A stretch of 41,408 bases of DNA from Clavibacter lycopersici (GTDB lineage Bacteria > Actinomycetota > Actinomycetes > Actinomycetales > Microbacteriaceae): NCBI RefSeq assembly GCF_003576405.1, contig NZ_QWGT01000002.1:1-41408 (forward strand). Direction: 5' to 3'. The position numbers were made by a program, and so were the translations under genes. Below are positions 20,382 to 28,359 of this stretch, piece after piece. Each line of letters opens with the position of its first letter. The stretch's first letter is position 1. Below the pieces are notes generated by a model that did not search any database, was not told where the DNA came from, and was given only the letters and a program-made list of their open reading frames with translations.

Positions 20382-20932
20382 CCGACGTGGCGAATGGCAT
20401 CGACCCTGTCGGCGCGTCGACGGAGGCCGAGGAGACCGCGGTGTCCCCCGCGGAAGGGAACCCGGCCGAGGTCGTGGTCTCTGGGGCAGACGAAGGTGAC
20501 ATCGCGGCGGATTACATCGAGGAGCTCCTCGACATCTGCGACCTGGACGGCGACATCGACATCGATCAGCGCGGCGGCCGCGCGTACGTGTCCGTCGACG
20601 CGGCGGACTCCGAGGACCTGCGCCTGCTGTCCGATCCCGAGACCGTCACGGCGCTCCAGGAGCTGACCCGCCTGGCCGTGCAAAACAAGACCGGCGTGTT
20701 CAGCCGTCTGATCCTCGATGTCGGAGGATCTCGAGACGCCCGTCAGGTGGAGCTGGCGCAACTGGTCGATCGCGCCATCGAGCGCATCTCGGCCGGGTCC
20801 GCGAGTGCGTCGCTTCCGCCGATGTCGTCGTACGAGCGGAAGCTCGTGCACGACATCGTCTCCGAACGTGGCTACACGTCGGAGTCCGAGGGTGAAGGTC
20901 GAGATCGTCACACGGTGATCACCAAGGCGTGA
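20378..20932 (+). CDS. jag: Jag/KhpB-like R3H and KH domain RNA-binding protein
   Basis: A 184-residue protein. An acidic N-terminal region (about 1-40) precedes a KH-like domain (about 45-115, IEELLDICDLDGDIDIDQRGGRAYV) and an R3H domain (about 120-184, ending SSYERKLVHDIVSERGYTSES). In Gram-positive bacteria such proteins bind RNA and influence division and cell-wall growth. It is the last gene of rpmH-rnpA-yidD-yidC-jag, coupled to yidC by a 4-base overlap and followed by a clear terminator. Confidence 0.93.
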   Translation: MTDVANGIDPVGASTEAEETAVSPAEGNPAEVVVSGADEGDIAADYIEELLDICDLDGDIDIDQRGGRAYVSVDAADSEDLRLLSDPETVTALQELTRLAVQNKTGVFSRLILDVGGSRDARQVELAQLVDRAIERISAGSASASLPPMSSYERKLVHDIVSERGYTSESEGEGRDRHTVITKA

Positions 20933-20957
20933 GCCGCAGGCAGCACAGACATCGCGG

Positions 20958-20987
20958 GGAGGCCCGGTCCCATCGGACCGGGCCTCC
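20958..20987 (+). terminator. Terminator of the rpmH-jag operon
   Basis: GGAGGCCCGGTCC (20958-20970) pairs perfectly with GGACCGGGCCTCC (20975-20987) around CATC, then TTCGT. Confidence 0.9.
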
Positions 20988-21011
20988 TTCGTCAGTGGGC
21001 AATAGACGACC

Positions 21012-21052
21012 AGCGGCTGTGATGGCACGAGCGTGTTATCAAGATAGCCGCT
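21012..21052. repeat. Nested dyad in the jag-rsmG gap
   Basis: Outer arms AGCGGCT (21012-21018) and AGCCGCT (21046-21052) enclose an operator-like imperfect dyad, TGATGGCACG and CGTGTTATCA (21020-21029 and 21032-21041), which matches at 8 of 10 positions. The gap from 20988 to 21566 has no gene I can support. Besides this dyad it holds a short hairpin (CGACCA/TGGTCG, 21173-21191), two parS sites and a possible rsmG -10 (TAAACT, 21468-21473). Confidence 0.45.
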
Positions 21053-21258
21053 CAGGGTGTCTTCGTCTCCGGGACATTGTTGCATCTGGCTCCTGGTGAC
21101 GTGGCTCTCGGCATCTCCGGTCAGCTGCCGTCTGGTGTCCTATCGGGCAGATCTTGCATCGTGCTCCTGCTCCGACCACGTTTGCTGGTCGTGCAGGTTA
21201 TGACCGGAAGGAACGAGGACTACGTCGATCATCTCGGTGACGGCGCGCGGGGTTCACA

Positions 21259-21274
21259 TGTTTCACGTGAAACA
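21259..21274. other. parS site 1
   Basis: TGTTTCACGTGAAACA, a perfect 16-bp palindrome identical to the consensus ParB-binding site, 308 bases before rsmG and about 1 kb before parA. Confidence 0.93.
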
Positions 21275-21371
21275 CGGAGCACTCTGGAGCCGCTGCTGGC
21301 CGGAGGACCTGGACTGTCGCAGATGGGCGACGGGACTTCCGCGAAGGCGTAGCGACGCCGACTAACAGATT

Positions 21372-21387
21372 GGTTTCACGTGAAACC
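21372..21387. other. parS site 2
   Basis: GGTTTCACGTGAAACC, a perfect palindrome sharing the 14-base core GTTTCACGTGAAAC with the consensus; only the outermost base pair differs. It lies 113 bases from site 1. Confidence 0.88.
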
Positions 21388-21566
21388 GTTCGCGCTGTGG
21401 ATCGGTGCTCCGCCCTATGGCCGCGCGTCGGCGCCGGCCTCGACGCAGGAGTGTCGGCGATCAACGCTAAACTCGCACGGGCAGCTGACATCGACGAAGA
21501 CCGCGATGTGGCGATCCGACCTAGCTGCCGGTAGTGCAGAGCGACCGATCACAGGATGGACACCCG

Positions 21567-22202
21567 ATGCCTGACCACGCCGTCATCGAACGCGAGCCAG
21601 CCGTCGCTGAGGCGCTCTTCGGAGACCGCATCCTCGTGGCGCGCGAATTCGCGTCCCAGTTGGGGGAGAGGGGCGAGGAACTGGGGCTGATAGGTCCACT
21701 GGAACCCCCACGCCTCTGGACGCGACACATCCTCAACTCGGTCCTGGTCGCGCCGCTGCTGCGGCCCGGCCTCGTCGGCGACGTCGGTACCGGTGCGGGA
21801 TTGCCTGGGCTCGTCCTCGCCATCGCCCGGCCGGATGTGCAGTTCGTCTTGATCGAACCCATGGAGCGCCGTGTCGCATGGCTGGAGGAGCAGGTCAGTC
21901 ACCTCGATCTGAGCAACGTGCTGGTGCAGCGCGCGCGTGCCGAGGATGTGGCTCAGGATCTCTCGCTGGATCAGGTGACGGCGCGAGCCGTCAGTGCGTT
22001 CTCCAAGTTGATCCCCTTGACCGTTCCGCTCGTGAAGACGGGGGGAGAGCTGGTCTTGATGAAGGGTGCGAACGCTGAGAAGGAAGTCGAAGCGGCGAGC
22101 AAGGCCATCCGAAAGCACCACCTCGAGGACGTGGAGGTCCTCACTCTCGGCTCGGGAGAGGTCAAGGAAGTGACTCGCGTGATCCGGGCGCGTGTCGCAT
22201 GA
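21567..22202 (+). CDS. rsmG: 16S rRNA (guanine527-N7) methyltransferase RsmG (GidB)
   Basis: A 211-residue SAM-dependent methyltransferase that modifies G527 of 16S rRNA; loss gives low-level streptomycin resistance in several bacteria. The SAM-binding fold shows LVGDVGTGAGLPGLVLAI and VLIEPMERRVAWLEE. RLWTRHILNSV precedes the fold, as usual. The ATG at 21567 has AGGATGGA six bases upstream. An in-frame GTG at 21534 has no binding site. It is flanked by parS sites and followed by parAB after 147 bases. Confidence 0.95.
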   Translation: MPDHAVIEREPAVAEALFGDRILVAREFASQLGERGEELGLIGPLEPPRLWTRHILNSVLVAPLLRPGLVGDVGTGAGLPGLVLAIARPDVQFVLIEPMERRVAWLEEQVSHLDLSNVLVQRARAEDVAQDLSLDQVTARAVSAFSKLIPLTVPLVKTGGELVLMKGANAEKEVEAASKAIRKHHLEDVEVLTLGSGEVKEVTRVIRARVA

Positions 22203-22280
22203 CCTGCCGTAGCAGGGGGTTGGTATCGAACTTCCCGGTCAGAACGGGATTCGGGTCGCACGACAGTAGGCGGGCGGTTA

Positions 22281-22296
22281 TGTTCCACGTGAAACA
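22281..22296. other. parS site 3, upstream of parA
   Basis: TGTTCCACGTGAAACA matches the consensus TGTTNCACGTGAAACA with one asymmetric base. It lies 53 bases before the chosen parA start and overlaps the rejected upstream ATG, so ParB bound here could also affect parAB transcription. Confidence 0.9.
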
Positions 22297-22349
22297 TGTG
22301 GTCAAGTGCCGCGCGACGACAGCCGACGCCGACGGATCGAGGGCAACCC

Positions 22350-23231
22350 ATGGATGACGACCTCAGCCCGATCGCTCGCGAGTTGTCTGAGACGAGCCGG
22401 CGGCGCAAGGCGCTGGCTGGTCTGGTCCTACCGCGACCGACGAGCACCCGCGTCTTCACCATCGCGAACCAGAAGGGTGGCGTCGGAAAGACCACGTCGA
22501 CGGTGAACCTGGCCGCGGCCCTCGCGAAGTCGGGCTCACGCACGCTCGTCATCGATCTGGATCCGCAGGGCAATGCCTCGACCGCGTTGGGCGCCGACCG
22601 CTCCAGCGATCTGACGAGCGTCTACGACGTGCTCGTCGCCGATGCGCCGATCCAGGACGCCGTGCAGGGCAGCCCGGAGTTCGACACGCTCTTCTGCGTC
22701 CCCGCGACGATCCATCTCGCCGGAGCGGAGATCGAACTCGTCAACCTCGAGCACCGCGAACGCCGACTCCGGCGGTCGCTGGACGCCTTCCTCGCCTCGG
22801 ACCACGGCCGTGACTTCGACTACGTCCTCATCGATTGCCCGCCATCGCTGGGCCTGCTGACGATCAACGCGTTCAGTGCCGCGAAGGAGGTGCTGATCCC
22901 GATCCAATGCGAGTACTACGCGCTGGAGGGGCTGAGCCAGCTGCTCTCCAACATCGAACTCATCGCGCAGCACCTCAACCCCGATCTGGCGATGTCCACC
23001 ATCCTGCTGACGATGTACGACGGGCGCACCAACCTCGCCCAGCAGGTCGCCGCGGAGGTGCGCGAGCACTTCCCGCGCGAGACGCTCACCACGCTCATCC
23101 CGCGGTCTGTGCGCATCAGCGAGGCACCCAGCTACGGCCAGAGCGTCATCAGTTACGACCCCAGTTCCCCCGGCGCGCTCTCCTACCTGGAGGCTGCGGC
23201 CGAGATCGCACACCGAGGAGCCCAGAAGTAA
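22350..23231 (+). CDS. parA: Chromosome-partitioning ATPase ParA
   Basis: A 293-residue Walker-type ATPase that forms nucleoid-bound dimers and pulls ParB-parS complexes apart. The deviant Walker A QKGGVGKTTSTVN has the signature Lys42 and Lys47. VIDLDPQGNAS and VLIDCPPSLGLLT are the A' and B motifs. A charged N-terminal stretch of about 33 residues precedes the fold. The ATG at 22350 is chosen because GAGGG lies six bases upstream. The ATG at 22296 would start within parS 3. It overlaps parB by one base (TAATG). Confidence 0.96.
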   Translation: MDDDLSPIARELSETSRRRKALAGLVLPRPTSTRVFTIANQKGGVGKTTSTVNLAAALAKSGSRTLVIDLDPQGNASTALGADRSSDLTSVYDVLVADAPIQDAVQGSPEFDTLFCVPATIHLAGAEIELVNLEHRERRLRRSLDAFLASDHGRDFDYVLIDCPPSLGLLTINAFSAAKEVLIPIQCEYYALEGLSQLLSNIELIAQHLNPDLAMSTILLTMYDGRTNLAQQVAAEVREHFPRETLTTLIPRSVRISEAPSYGQSVISYDPSSPGALSYLEAAAEIAHRGAQK

Positions 23232-24223
23232 TGGCAACCAAGAGAACCGGCCTGGGACGCGGCATCGGCGCCCTCATCCCGACCTCCGACGAGCGCAGCC
23301 GACCCGTGGATGTGTTCTTCCCGGACAGCATCGGTGCCGGCGCGCCCAGCGGAATCCAGGCGAACTCGGCCGCCACTCCGGGTGACACGGACCTCGTCGC
23401 GGTCCCTGGCGCGCGGCTCGCCAACCTGGATCCGTCGGACATCACTCCGAACGCGCAGCAGCCGCGCACGGACTTCCGTCATGACGAGCTGCAGGAGCTC
23501 ATGGTCTCCATCCGCGAGTACGGAGTGCTGCAGCCGATCGTCGTGCGCCCGCTGGGAGCCGACGGGGACGGGCGTGCGCGCTACGAGCTGGTGATGGGGG
23601 AGCGGCGGCTACGCGCCACCAAGGAACTGGGGCTCGACACCATCCCCGCCGTGATCAAGGACACCGCCGACGAGTCCATGCTCCGGGACGCCCTGCTCGA
23701 GAACCTGCACCGGTCGGAGCTGAATCCGCTGGAGGAGGCGAGCGCGTACCAGCAGCTGCTGGCGGACTTCGCGATCACGCAGGATGAGCTCGCGCAGCGC
23801 CTGGGGCGGTCGCGGCCGCAGATCACGAATACGATCCGCCTGCTGCGGCTACCCGAGGACGTGCAGCACCGCGTCGCGTCGGGGGTCCTGTCCGCCGGCC
23901 ACGCGCGCGCGATCCTCTCGTCCGGCGACGAGGAGGCGATGCGATACCTCGCCGACAAGATCGTGAACGAGGATCTCTCCGTCCGTGCGGCGGAGGCGGC
24001 TGCGCAGCGCGGGCAGCGGACGGTGAAGCCGCGGAAGAGCGCCAGTTCAGCGCGCAATGCCCATCTGGACGAGACGGCCCAGCGCATCGGGGATCACCTC
24101 AACACGAGCGTGCGGGTGACGATGTCGGCGCAGAAGGGCCAGATCGTCATCGACTTCGCGACCGTGGGCGACCTCACGCGGATAGCGCAGGAGATGGGTG
24201 TCCCGGACGCCGACGCCAGCTGA
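23231..24223 (+). CDS. parB: Chromosome-partitioning protein ParB
   Basis: A 330-residue CTP-dependent DNA clamp that loads at parS and spreads along the origin. The N-terminal ParA-contact peptide (TKRTGLGRGIGALIPT) is followed by a linker, the CTP-binding fold with ITPNAQQPR and GERRLRATKELG, ENLHRSELNPLEEA, then the helix-turn-helix QDELAQRLGRSRPQITNTIRLLRLP. A C-terminal dimerisation region follows. Three matching parS sites lie within 2 kb upstream. It converges with the ddl-like gene 52 bases away; no clear terminator is visible between them. Confidence 0.96.
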   Translation: MATKRTGLGRGIGALIPTSDERSRPVDVFFPDSIGAGAPSGIQANSAATPGDTDLVAVPGARLANLDPSDITPNAQQPRTDFRHDELQELMVSIREYGVLQPIVVRPLGADGDGRARYELVMGERRLRATKELGLDTIPAVIKDTADESMLRDALLENLHRSELNPLEEASAYQQLLADFAITQDELAQRLGRSRPQITNTIRLLRLPEDVQHRVASGVLSAGHARAILSSGDEEAMRYLADKIVNEDLSVRAAEAAAQRGQRTVKPRKSASSARNAHLDETAQRIGDHLNTSVRVTMSAQKGQIVIDFATVGDLTRIAQEMGVPDADAS

Positions 24224-24275
24224 CGCCGCAGGTGCCGTGTGGGCATCCCGGGGCTGCGCGAAGTGACGCGGGGTG

Positions 24276-25241
24276 TCAGCGGGCGGTCGTCGCTCCGAGG
24301 GCTGCCTCGGCGAGGCGGCGGTAGAGGTCGCCCACCTCGACGCCCGCAGCGGCGAGGCCCTGCGGGAGCAGCGAGGTCTCGGTCAGACCGGGGATGACGT
24401 TGACCTCGAGGAACCACGGCTCACCGGCCGCGTCGATGATGAGGTCGACGCGCGACATCTGTCCGATGCCGAGGGCGCGGTGGATCCCCACGGCTGCCTC
24501 TGCGGCCGCAGACGCCGCCTCCGCGGAGATGCGGGCGGGCGTGAAGAAGCGGGTGAGGCCCGCGTTGTACCGCGCCTCGTAGCCGTACACGCCGGACGTC
24601 GGGACGATCTCCGTCGCCGGCAGGGCCGCCGGTCCGTCGCCGGTGTCGAGGACGCCGATCGCTACCTCCGTCCCCTCGACGAGCTGCTCGATGAGCGCGA
24701 CGTCGCCGTAGGTGTACGCGTCGACCATGGCCCGGGGGAGCGCGTCCGCGTCATGGACGATGGTCACGCCCTGCGCCGAGCCGCCGCGGGCGGGCTTGAC
24801 GGCGTACGGAGCGGGCATCGCCTCGGTCACGAGACGCAGCACGGCCGCGGCCCCCAGCTCCCGGAACGTGTCCTTCGGCAGGGTCACGGACCGCGGAGTG
24901 CGGATGCCGGCTGACTCGGCCAGCGCCTTGGCGGTGGGCTTGTCCCAGGCGAGGCGCGCCGATCGCGCGGAGGAGCCCACGTAGGGGACGCCGGCGAGCT
25001 CGAGCAGGCCGAGGAGGGCACCGTCCTCACCGCTCGCACCGTGGAGCACCGGCCAGAGGACCGCGGGAGGCGTGTCCCGGAGGAAGTCGAGCAGCGTGGC
25101 GTCGGGATCGCGCAGGGAGGCCACGACACCGGCGCCGCGCAGGGCATCTGCCACGCGACGACCGCTGCGCAGCGACACGTCGCGCTCGTGGGAGATCCCG
25201 CCGGCCAGGACGACGACGGAGAGGGGCTCGTGTGCGGTCAT
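24276..25241 (-). CDS. ddl: D-alanine--D-alanine ligase family protein
   Basis: A 321-residue ATP-grasp enzyme expected to join two D-alanines for peptidoglycan precursors. Family features are VLAGGISHERDVSLRSG, HGASGEDGALLGLLELAGVPYVG, the ATP-binding YAVKPARGGSAQGV, and the C-terminal metal/substrate motif WFLEVNVIPGLTETSLLP. It is somewhat shorter than the 350-370-residue type. A second ddl may exist elsewhere in the genome, so this copy could be accessory or act on a related substrate. The ATG at 25241 is chosen as the start of the conserved fold; its ribosome-binding site is weak. Confidence 0.88.
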   Translation of the reverse strand: MTAHEPLSVVVLAGGISHERDVSLRSGRRVADALRGAGVVASLRDPDATLLDFLRDTPPAVLWPVLHGASGEDGALLGLLELAGVPYVGSSARSARLAWDKPTAKALAESAGIRTPRSVTLPKDTFRELGAAAVLRLVTEAMPAPYAVKPARGGSAQGVTIVHDADALPRAMVDAYTYGDVALIEQLVEGTEVAIGVLDTGDGPAALPATEIVPTSGVYGYEARYNAGLTRFFTPARISAEAASAAAEAAVGIHRALGIGQMSRVDLIIDAAGEPWFLEVNVIPGLTETSLLPQGLAAAGVEVGDLYRRLAEAALGATTAR

Positions 25242-25299
25242 GATGCTCGATCCGGTTTCGGTCGGTGTCCGTGGACGCGGGGCGGGGCGGGGCGGAGGG

Positions 25300-26622
25300 T
25301 CAGTCGAGGTCGGGCGGCGGGGTGACGACGGAGGTCGTCGGGCGCGACGAGAGCGCGCCCGTGCCGGAGAACGTGGAGAGGAGATCCAGTTCGTCGTCGA
25401 TGACGCCGGCCATGCGGCGGACGCCCTCGCGGATGCGCTCGGGCGTGGGATAGCAGAACGACAGCCGGATGGCATCGCGGCCGCGGCCGTCGGCGTAGAA
25501 GGCCGTACCCGGTGTGTAGGCGACGAGCGCGGTGACCGCGCGGGGGAGCATCTGCTTCGAGTCGAGCTGCTCGGGGAGCTTGAGCCAGACGTAGAAGCCG
25601 CCGTTCGGCACCGTCCACGACAGGCTCGGGAGATGCTCCTGGAGGGCGGAGAGCGTGGCGTCGCGCCGCTCCCGGTACACGCCGCGGAAGGTGTCGATCT
25701 GCCCCTTCCAGTCCGAGGCGTGCAGGTACTCGGAGATGATCAGCTGGCTGAACGAGCTGGGGGAGAGGACAGCCGACTCCTGGGCCAGGATGAGCTTCTC
25801 GCGGATCGCGTGCGGGGCGAGCGCCCAGCCGACGCGGAAGCCCGGTGCGAGCGTCTTGGAGAACGAACCGAGGTAGATGACGCCCTCGTCGTCGAGGCTG
25901 CGCATGGCGTCGGGCGCGGGGCGGTCGAACCAGAGCAGGCCGTAGGGGTTGTCCTCGAGCACGAGGATGTCGTTCGACCGGCAGATCTCGAGGATCTCCG
26001 GTCGGCGGGCGGCGGACATCGTGACGCCGGCCGGGTTGTGGAAGTTGGGGACCGTGTAGAGGAACTTGATGGTGCGGCCCTCGGCGCGGATCCTGGCGAT
26101 CGCCTCGCGGAGCGCCTCGGGCACCAGACCGTCGTCGTCCATGACGACGTGCTCCACCACAGCCTGGTAGCTGCGGAAGACGCCGATGGCGCCGACGTAG
26201 CTGGGGGCCTCGGCGAGGATCACGTCGCCCGGGTCGATGAAGAGCTTGGTGACGAGGTCCAGGGCCTGCTGCGAGCCCGTGGTCGTGACGATGTCGTCGA
26301 CGCTGCCGCGGATCCCCTCGAGCGCCATGATCTCGAGGATGTCCTCGCGGAGCTCCGGCGTGCCCTGGCCACCCCCGTACTGGAGGGCGACCGGCCCGCG
26401 CTCGCGCATGACCTTCTCCATCGCGGTGACGATGAGCTCCTGCGGGAGGGCGGAGACGAACGGCATGCCGCCGGCGAGCGAGACGACCTCGGGGCGGGAG
26501 GCCACGGCGAAGAGGGCGCGGACCTCGGAGGCGCTCAGGCCGGAGGTCCTCTCCGCGTAGTGGGGGAACCAGGGGTCGAGGTTGGTGCCCGCGGATTCGC
26601 GGGGGCTGCCTGCAGGTGTCAC
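25300..26622 (-). CDS. PLP-dependent aminotransferase (class I/II, 2-aminoadipate transaminase-like)
   Basis: A 440-residue fold-type I aminotransferase. Key motifs are LQYGGGQGTPELRE, TTGSQQALDLV, the PLP-contact region YTVPNFHNPAGVTMS, and the Schiff-base Lys256 in YLGSFSKTLAPGFRVGW. RLSFCYPTPERIREG near the end holds the substrate-carboxylate Arg. The closest named relatives are LysN/MocR-type aminotransferases that act on 2-aminoadipate or branched and aromatic amino acids. There is no DNA-binding domain, so it is an enzyme and not a MocR regulator. GTG at 26622 is the first start of the open frame. It lies downstream of the trxA terminator. Confidence 0.87.
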   Translation of the reverse strand: MTPAGSPRESAGTNLDPWFPHYAERTSGLSASEVRALFAVASRPEVVSLAGGMPFVSALPQELIVTAMEKVMRERGPVALQYGGGQGTPELREDILEIMALEGIRGSVDDIVTTTGSQQALDLVTKLFIDPGDVILAEAPSYVGAIGVFRSYQAVVEHVVMDDDGLVPEALREAIARIRAEGRTIKFLYTVPNFHNPAGVTMSAARRPEILEICRSNDILVLEDNPYGLLWFDRPAPDAMRSLDDEGVIYLGSFSKTLAPGFRVGWALAPHAIREKLILAQESAVLSPSSFSQLIISEYLHASDWKGQIDTFRGVYRERRDATLSALQEHLPSLSWTVPNGGFYVWLKLPEQLDSKQMLPRAVTALVAYTPGTAFYADGRGRDAIRLSFCYPTPERIREGVRRMAGVIDDELDLLSTFSGTGALSSRPTTSVVTPPPDLD

Positions 26623-26732
26623 GTCACGTCTCTCACTGTCCGATTGCCGACCAGCCTAACGGGCGGCGGCCCGTGATCCCGGTGGCCTGCCAGCGACGCA
26701 CGCGGCGGACTCCCACGGACTCCGTCGGACGA

Positions 26733-26768
26733 CGGAGGGCCCGGCACCTCGCGGTGCCGGGCCCTCCG
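26733..26768 (-). terminator. Terminator of trxB-trxA
   Basis: A 16-bp perfect stem (26733-26748 with 26753-26768), GGAGGGCCCGGCACC and its complement, around TCGC. It lies 25 bases past the trxA stop on the minus strand. Confidence 0.88.
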
Positions 26769-26793
26769 GTGGTGCTCGTCGCGCGAACGGGTG

Positions 26794-27117
26794 CTACTTG
26801 AGGAAGTCGGCGAACTCCTGCTCGAGGGCCGGCTTCGGCTTGGCGCCGATGACGGTCTTGACGACCTCGCCCTTCTGGAAGACCTTCATGGCCGGGATCG
26901 AGGTGATCTTGTACTTCATGGCGATCTCGGGGTTGTCGTCGACGTCGATCTTGACGAGCTCGATGCCGGGGTTCTCGGCGGCGATCTGGTCGAGGACGGG
27001 GGAGACGGCCTTGCAGGGGCCGCACCAGGGCGCCCAGAAGTCGACGATGACGGTCTTCTCGGCGTCGAGGACGTCGGCCTGGAAGCTGGCGTCGGTGACG
27101 TCGCGGGAGTGGGACAT
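26794..27117 (-). CDS. trxA: Thioredoxin
   Basis: A 107-residue cytoplasmic disulfide reductase. The active site WCGPC has Cys32 and Cys35, numbered as in E. coli thioredoxin. The conserved cis-proline is in SIPAMKVF and the end EFADFLK is typical. The strong ribosome-binding site GAAGGAG fixes the ATG. It is recharged by the trxB product encoded just upstream and is followed by a strong terminator. Confidence 0.97.
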   Translation of the reverse strand: MSHSRDVTDASFQADVLDAEKTVIVDFWAPWCGPCKAVSPVLDQIAAENPGIELVKIDVDDNPEIAMKYKITSIPAMKVFQKGEVVKTVIGAKPKPALEQEFADFLK

Positions 27118-27197
27118 GAATGCTCCTTCGTGTGGTTCTGCGGCCCGGGTGGTTCCCGGATCCTTCGGTGATGAGGGGCGCGGCGTCGCGCCGGGGA

Positions 27198-28235
27198 CTA
27201 CCGCTGCTCGGCGCCGACGAGCTCGCCGTCGGGATCCACCGCGCTGCCGGCCGCCGGGGCGCCGTGGCCCGCGGCGCCGTCCGGTCCGTCTGAGGCGGCG
27301 TCGAGCAGGGTGTCGGGCAGGGACGCGAGGAAGTGCTCCGCGTCGAGCGCCGCGACGGTGCCCGAGGCGGCTGCGGTGACGGCCTGGCGGTAGGTCGGGT
27401 CGATCACGTCGCCGGCGGCGAAGACGCCCGGCAGGTTCGTGCGGGAGGAGCGGCCCTCGACGGCGATGGTGCCCTCCGTGGTGAGCTCCAGCTGCTGGTG
27501 GAAGAGGTGGGTGCGCGGGTCGTTGCCGATGGCGATGAACAGGCCCTCGAGCGCGAGCGGGCGCTGCTCGCCCGTGACGGTGTCCTCGAGGACGACGCCC
27601 TCGACCTTCTCGCCACCCGTGATGTCCACGACCTGCGCGTTCCACATGAACTCGATCTTCGGGTTCTCGAACGCGCGGTCCTGCATGATCTTGGAGGCGC
27701 GCAACGAGTCCTTGCGGTGGATCACGTAGACCTTCTCGGCGAAGCGCGTGAGGAACGTGGCCTCCTCCATGGCGCTGTCGCCGCCGCCGACGACCGCGAT
27801 GGTCTTCTGGCGGAAGAAGAAGCCGTCGCACGTGGCGCACCAGGAGACGCCGTGGCCGCTGAAGCGGTCCTCCGCGGGGAGGCCGAGCTTGCGGTACGCG
27901 GACCCGGTGGCGGCGATGACGGCGAGCGACTCGTGCACGTCGCCGTTGCCGAGGGTGACGCGCTTGACGTCGCCCGTGAGCTCGACCGAGGTGACGTCGT
28001 CGAGGACGACCTCGGTGCCGAAGCGCTCGGCCTGCGCCTGCATCGCCATCATGAGGTCGGGGCCCTGGATGCCGTCGGTGAAGCCGGGGTAGTTCTCGAC
28101 CTCGGTGGTGTTCATGAGCTCGCCGCCGGCCTCGACCGAGCTCGCGATGAGGAGGGGCGTGAGGTTGGCGCGCGCGGCGTAGATGGCGGCCGTGTATCCC
28201 GCGGGACCCGAACCGATGATGATGATCTGACGCAC
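27198..28235 (-). CDS. trxB: Thioredoxin reductase
   Basis: A 345-residue NADPH-dependent flavoprotein that reduces thioredoxin. The FAD-binding GSGPAGYTAAIYAAR, redox-active CATC (Cys133, Cys136), NADPH-binding GGGDSAMEE and the C-terminal FAD motif GVFAAGDVIDP are present. The protein continues about 35 residues past the usual family end with an Asp/Gly/Ala-rich tail, probably disordered. GTG at 28235 has GGAGGAG eight bases upstream. The 80-base gap to trxA contains a small GC hairpin (27177-27192). Confidence 0.96.
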   Translation of the reverse strand: MRQIIIIGSGPAGYTAAIYAARANLTPLLIASSVEAGGELMNTTEVENYPGFTDGIQGPDLMMAMQAQAERFGTEVVLDDVTSVELTGDVKRVTLGNGDVHESLAVIAATGSAYRKLGLPAEDRFSGHGVSWCATCDGFFFRQKTIAVVGGGDSAMEEATFLTRFAEKVYVIHRKDSLRASKIMQDRAFENPKIEFMWNAQVVDITGGEKVEGVVLEDTVTGEQRPLALEGLFIAIGNDPRTHLFHQQLELTTEGTIAVEGRSSRTNLPGVFAAGDVIDPTYRQAVTAAASGTVAALDAEHFLASLPDTLLDAASDGPDGAAGHGAPAAGSAVDPDGELVGAEQR

Positions 28236-28359
28236 GACGGCTTCTCCTCCACTGCTCGGCGGGGCGCCTTCCCGGTGCCCGCTCACCTCTGCAACAGACC
28301 CACGGTAGCGGCTATTCCTCCGGCTCCACCGGGTGGCGACGGAGGGTGGCGCGGGCGGG

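Noticed and set aside
21077-21352. 91-codon plus-strand frame in the jag-rsmG gap
   Set aside because: It contains parS site 1 and has no domain or good start signal; best explained as non-coding.
22296-22349. Upstream in-frame ATG for parA
   Set aside because: It begins at the last base of parS site 3 and lacks a ribosome-binding site; the ATG at 22350 has one and fits the family.
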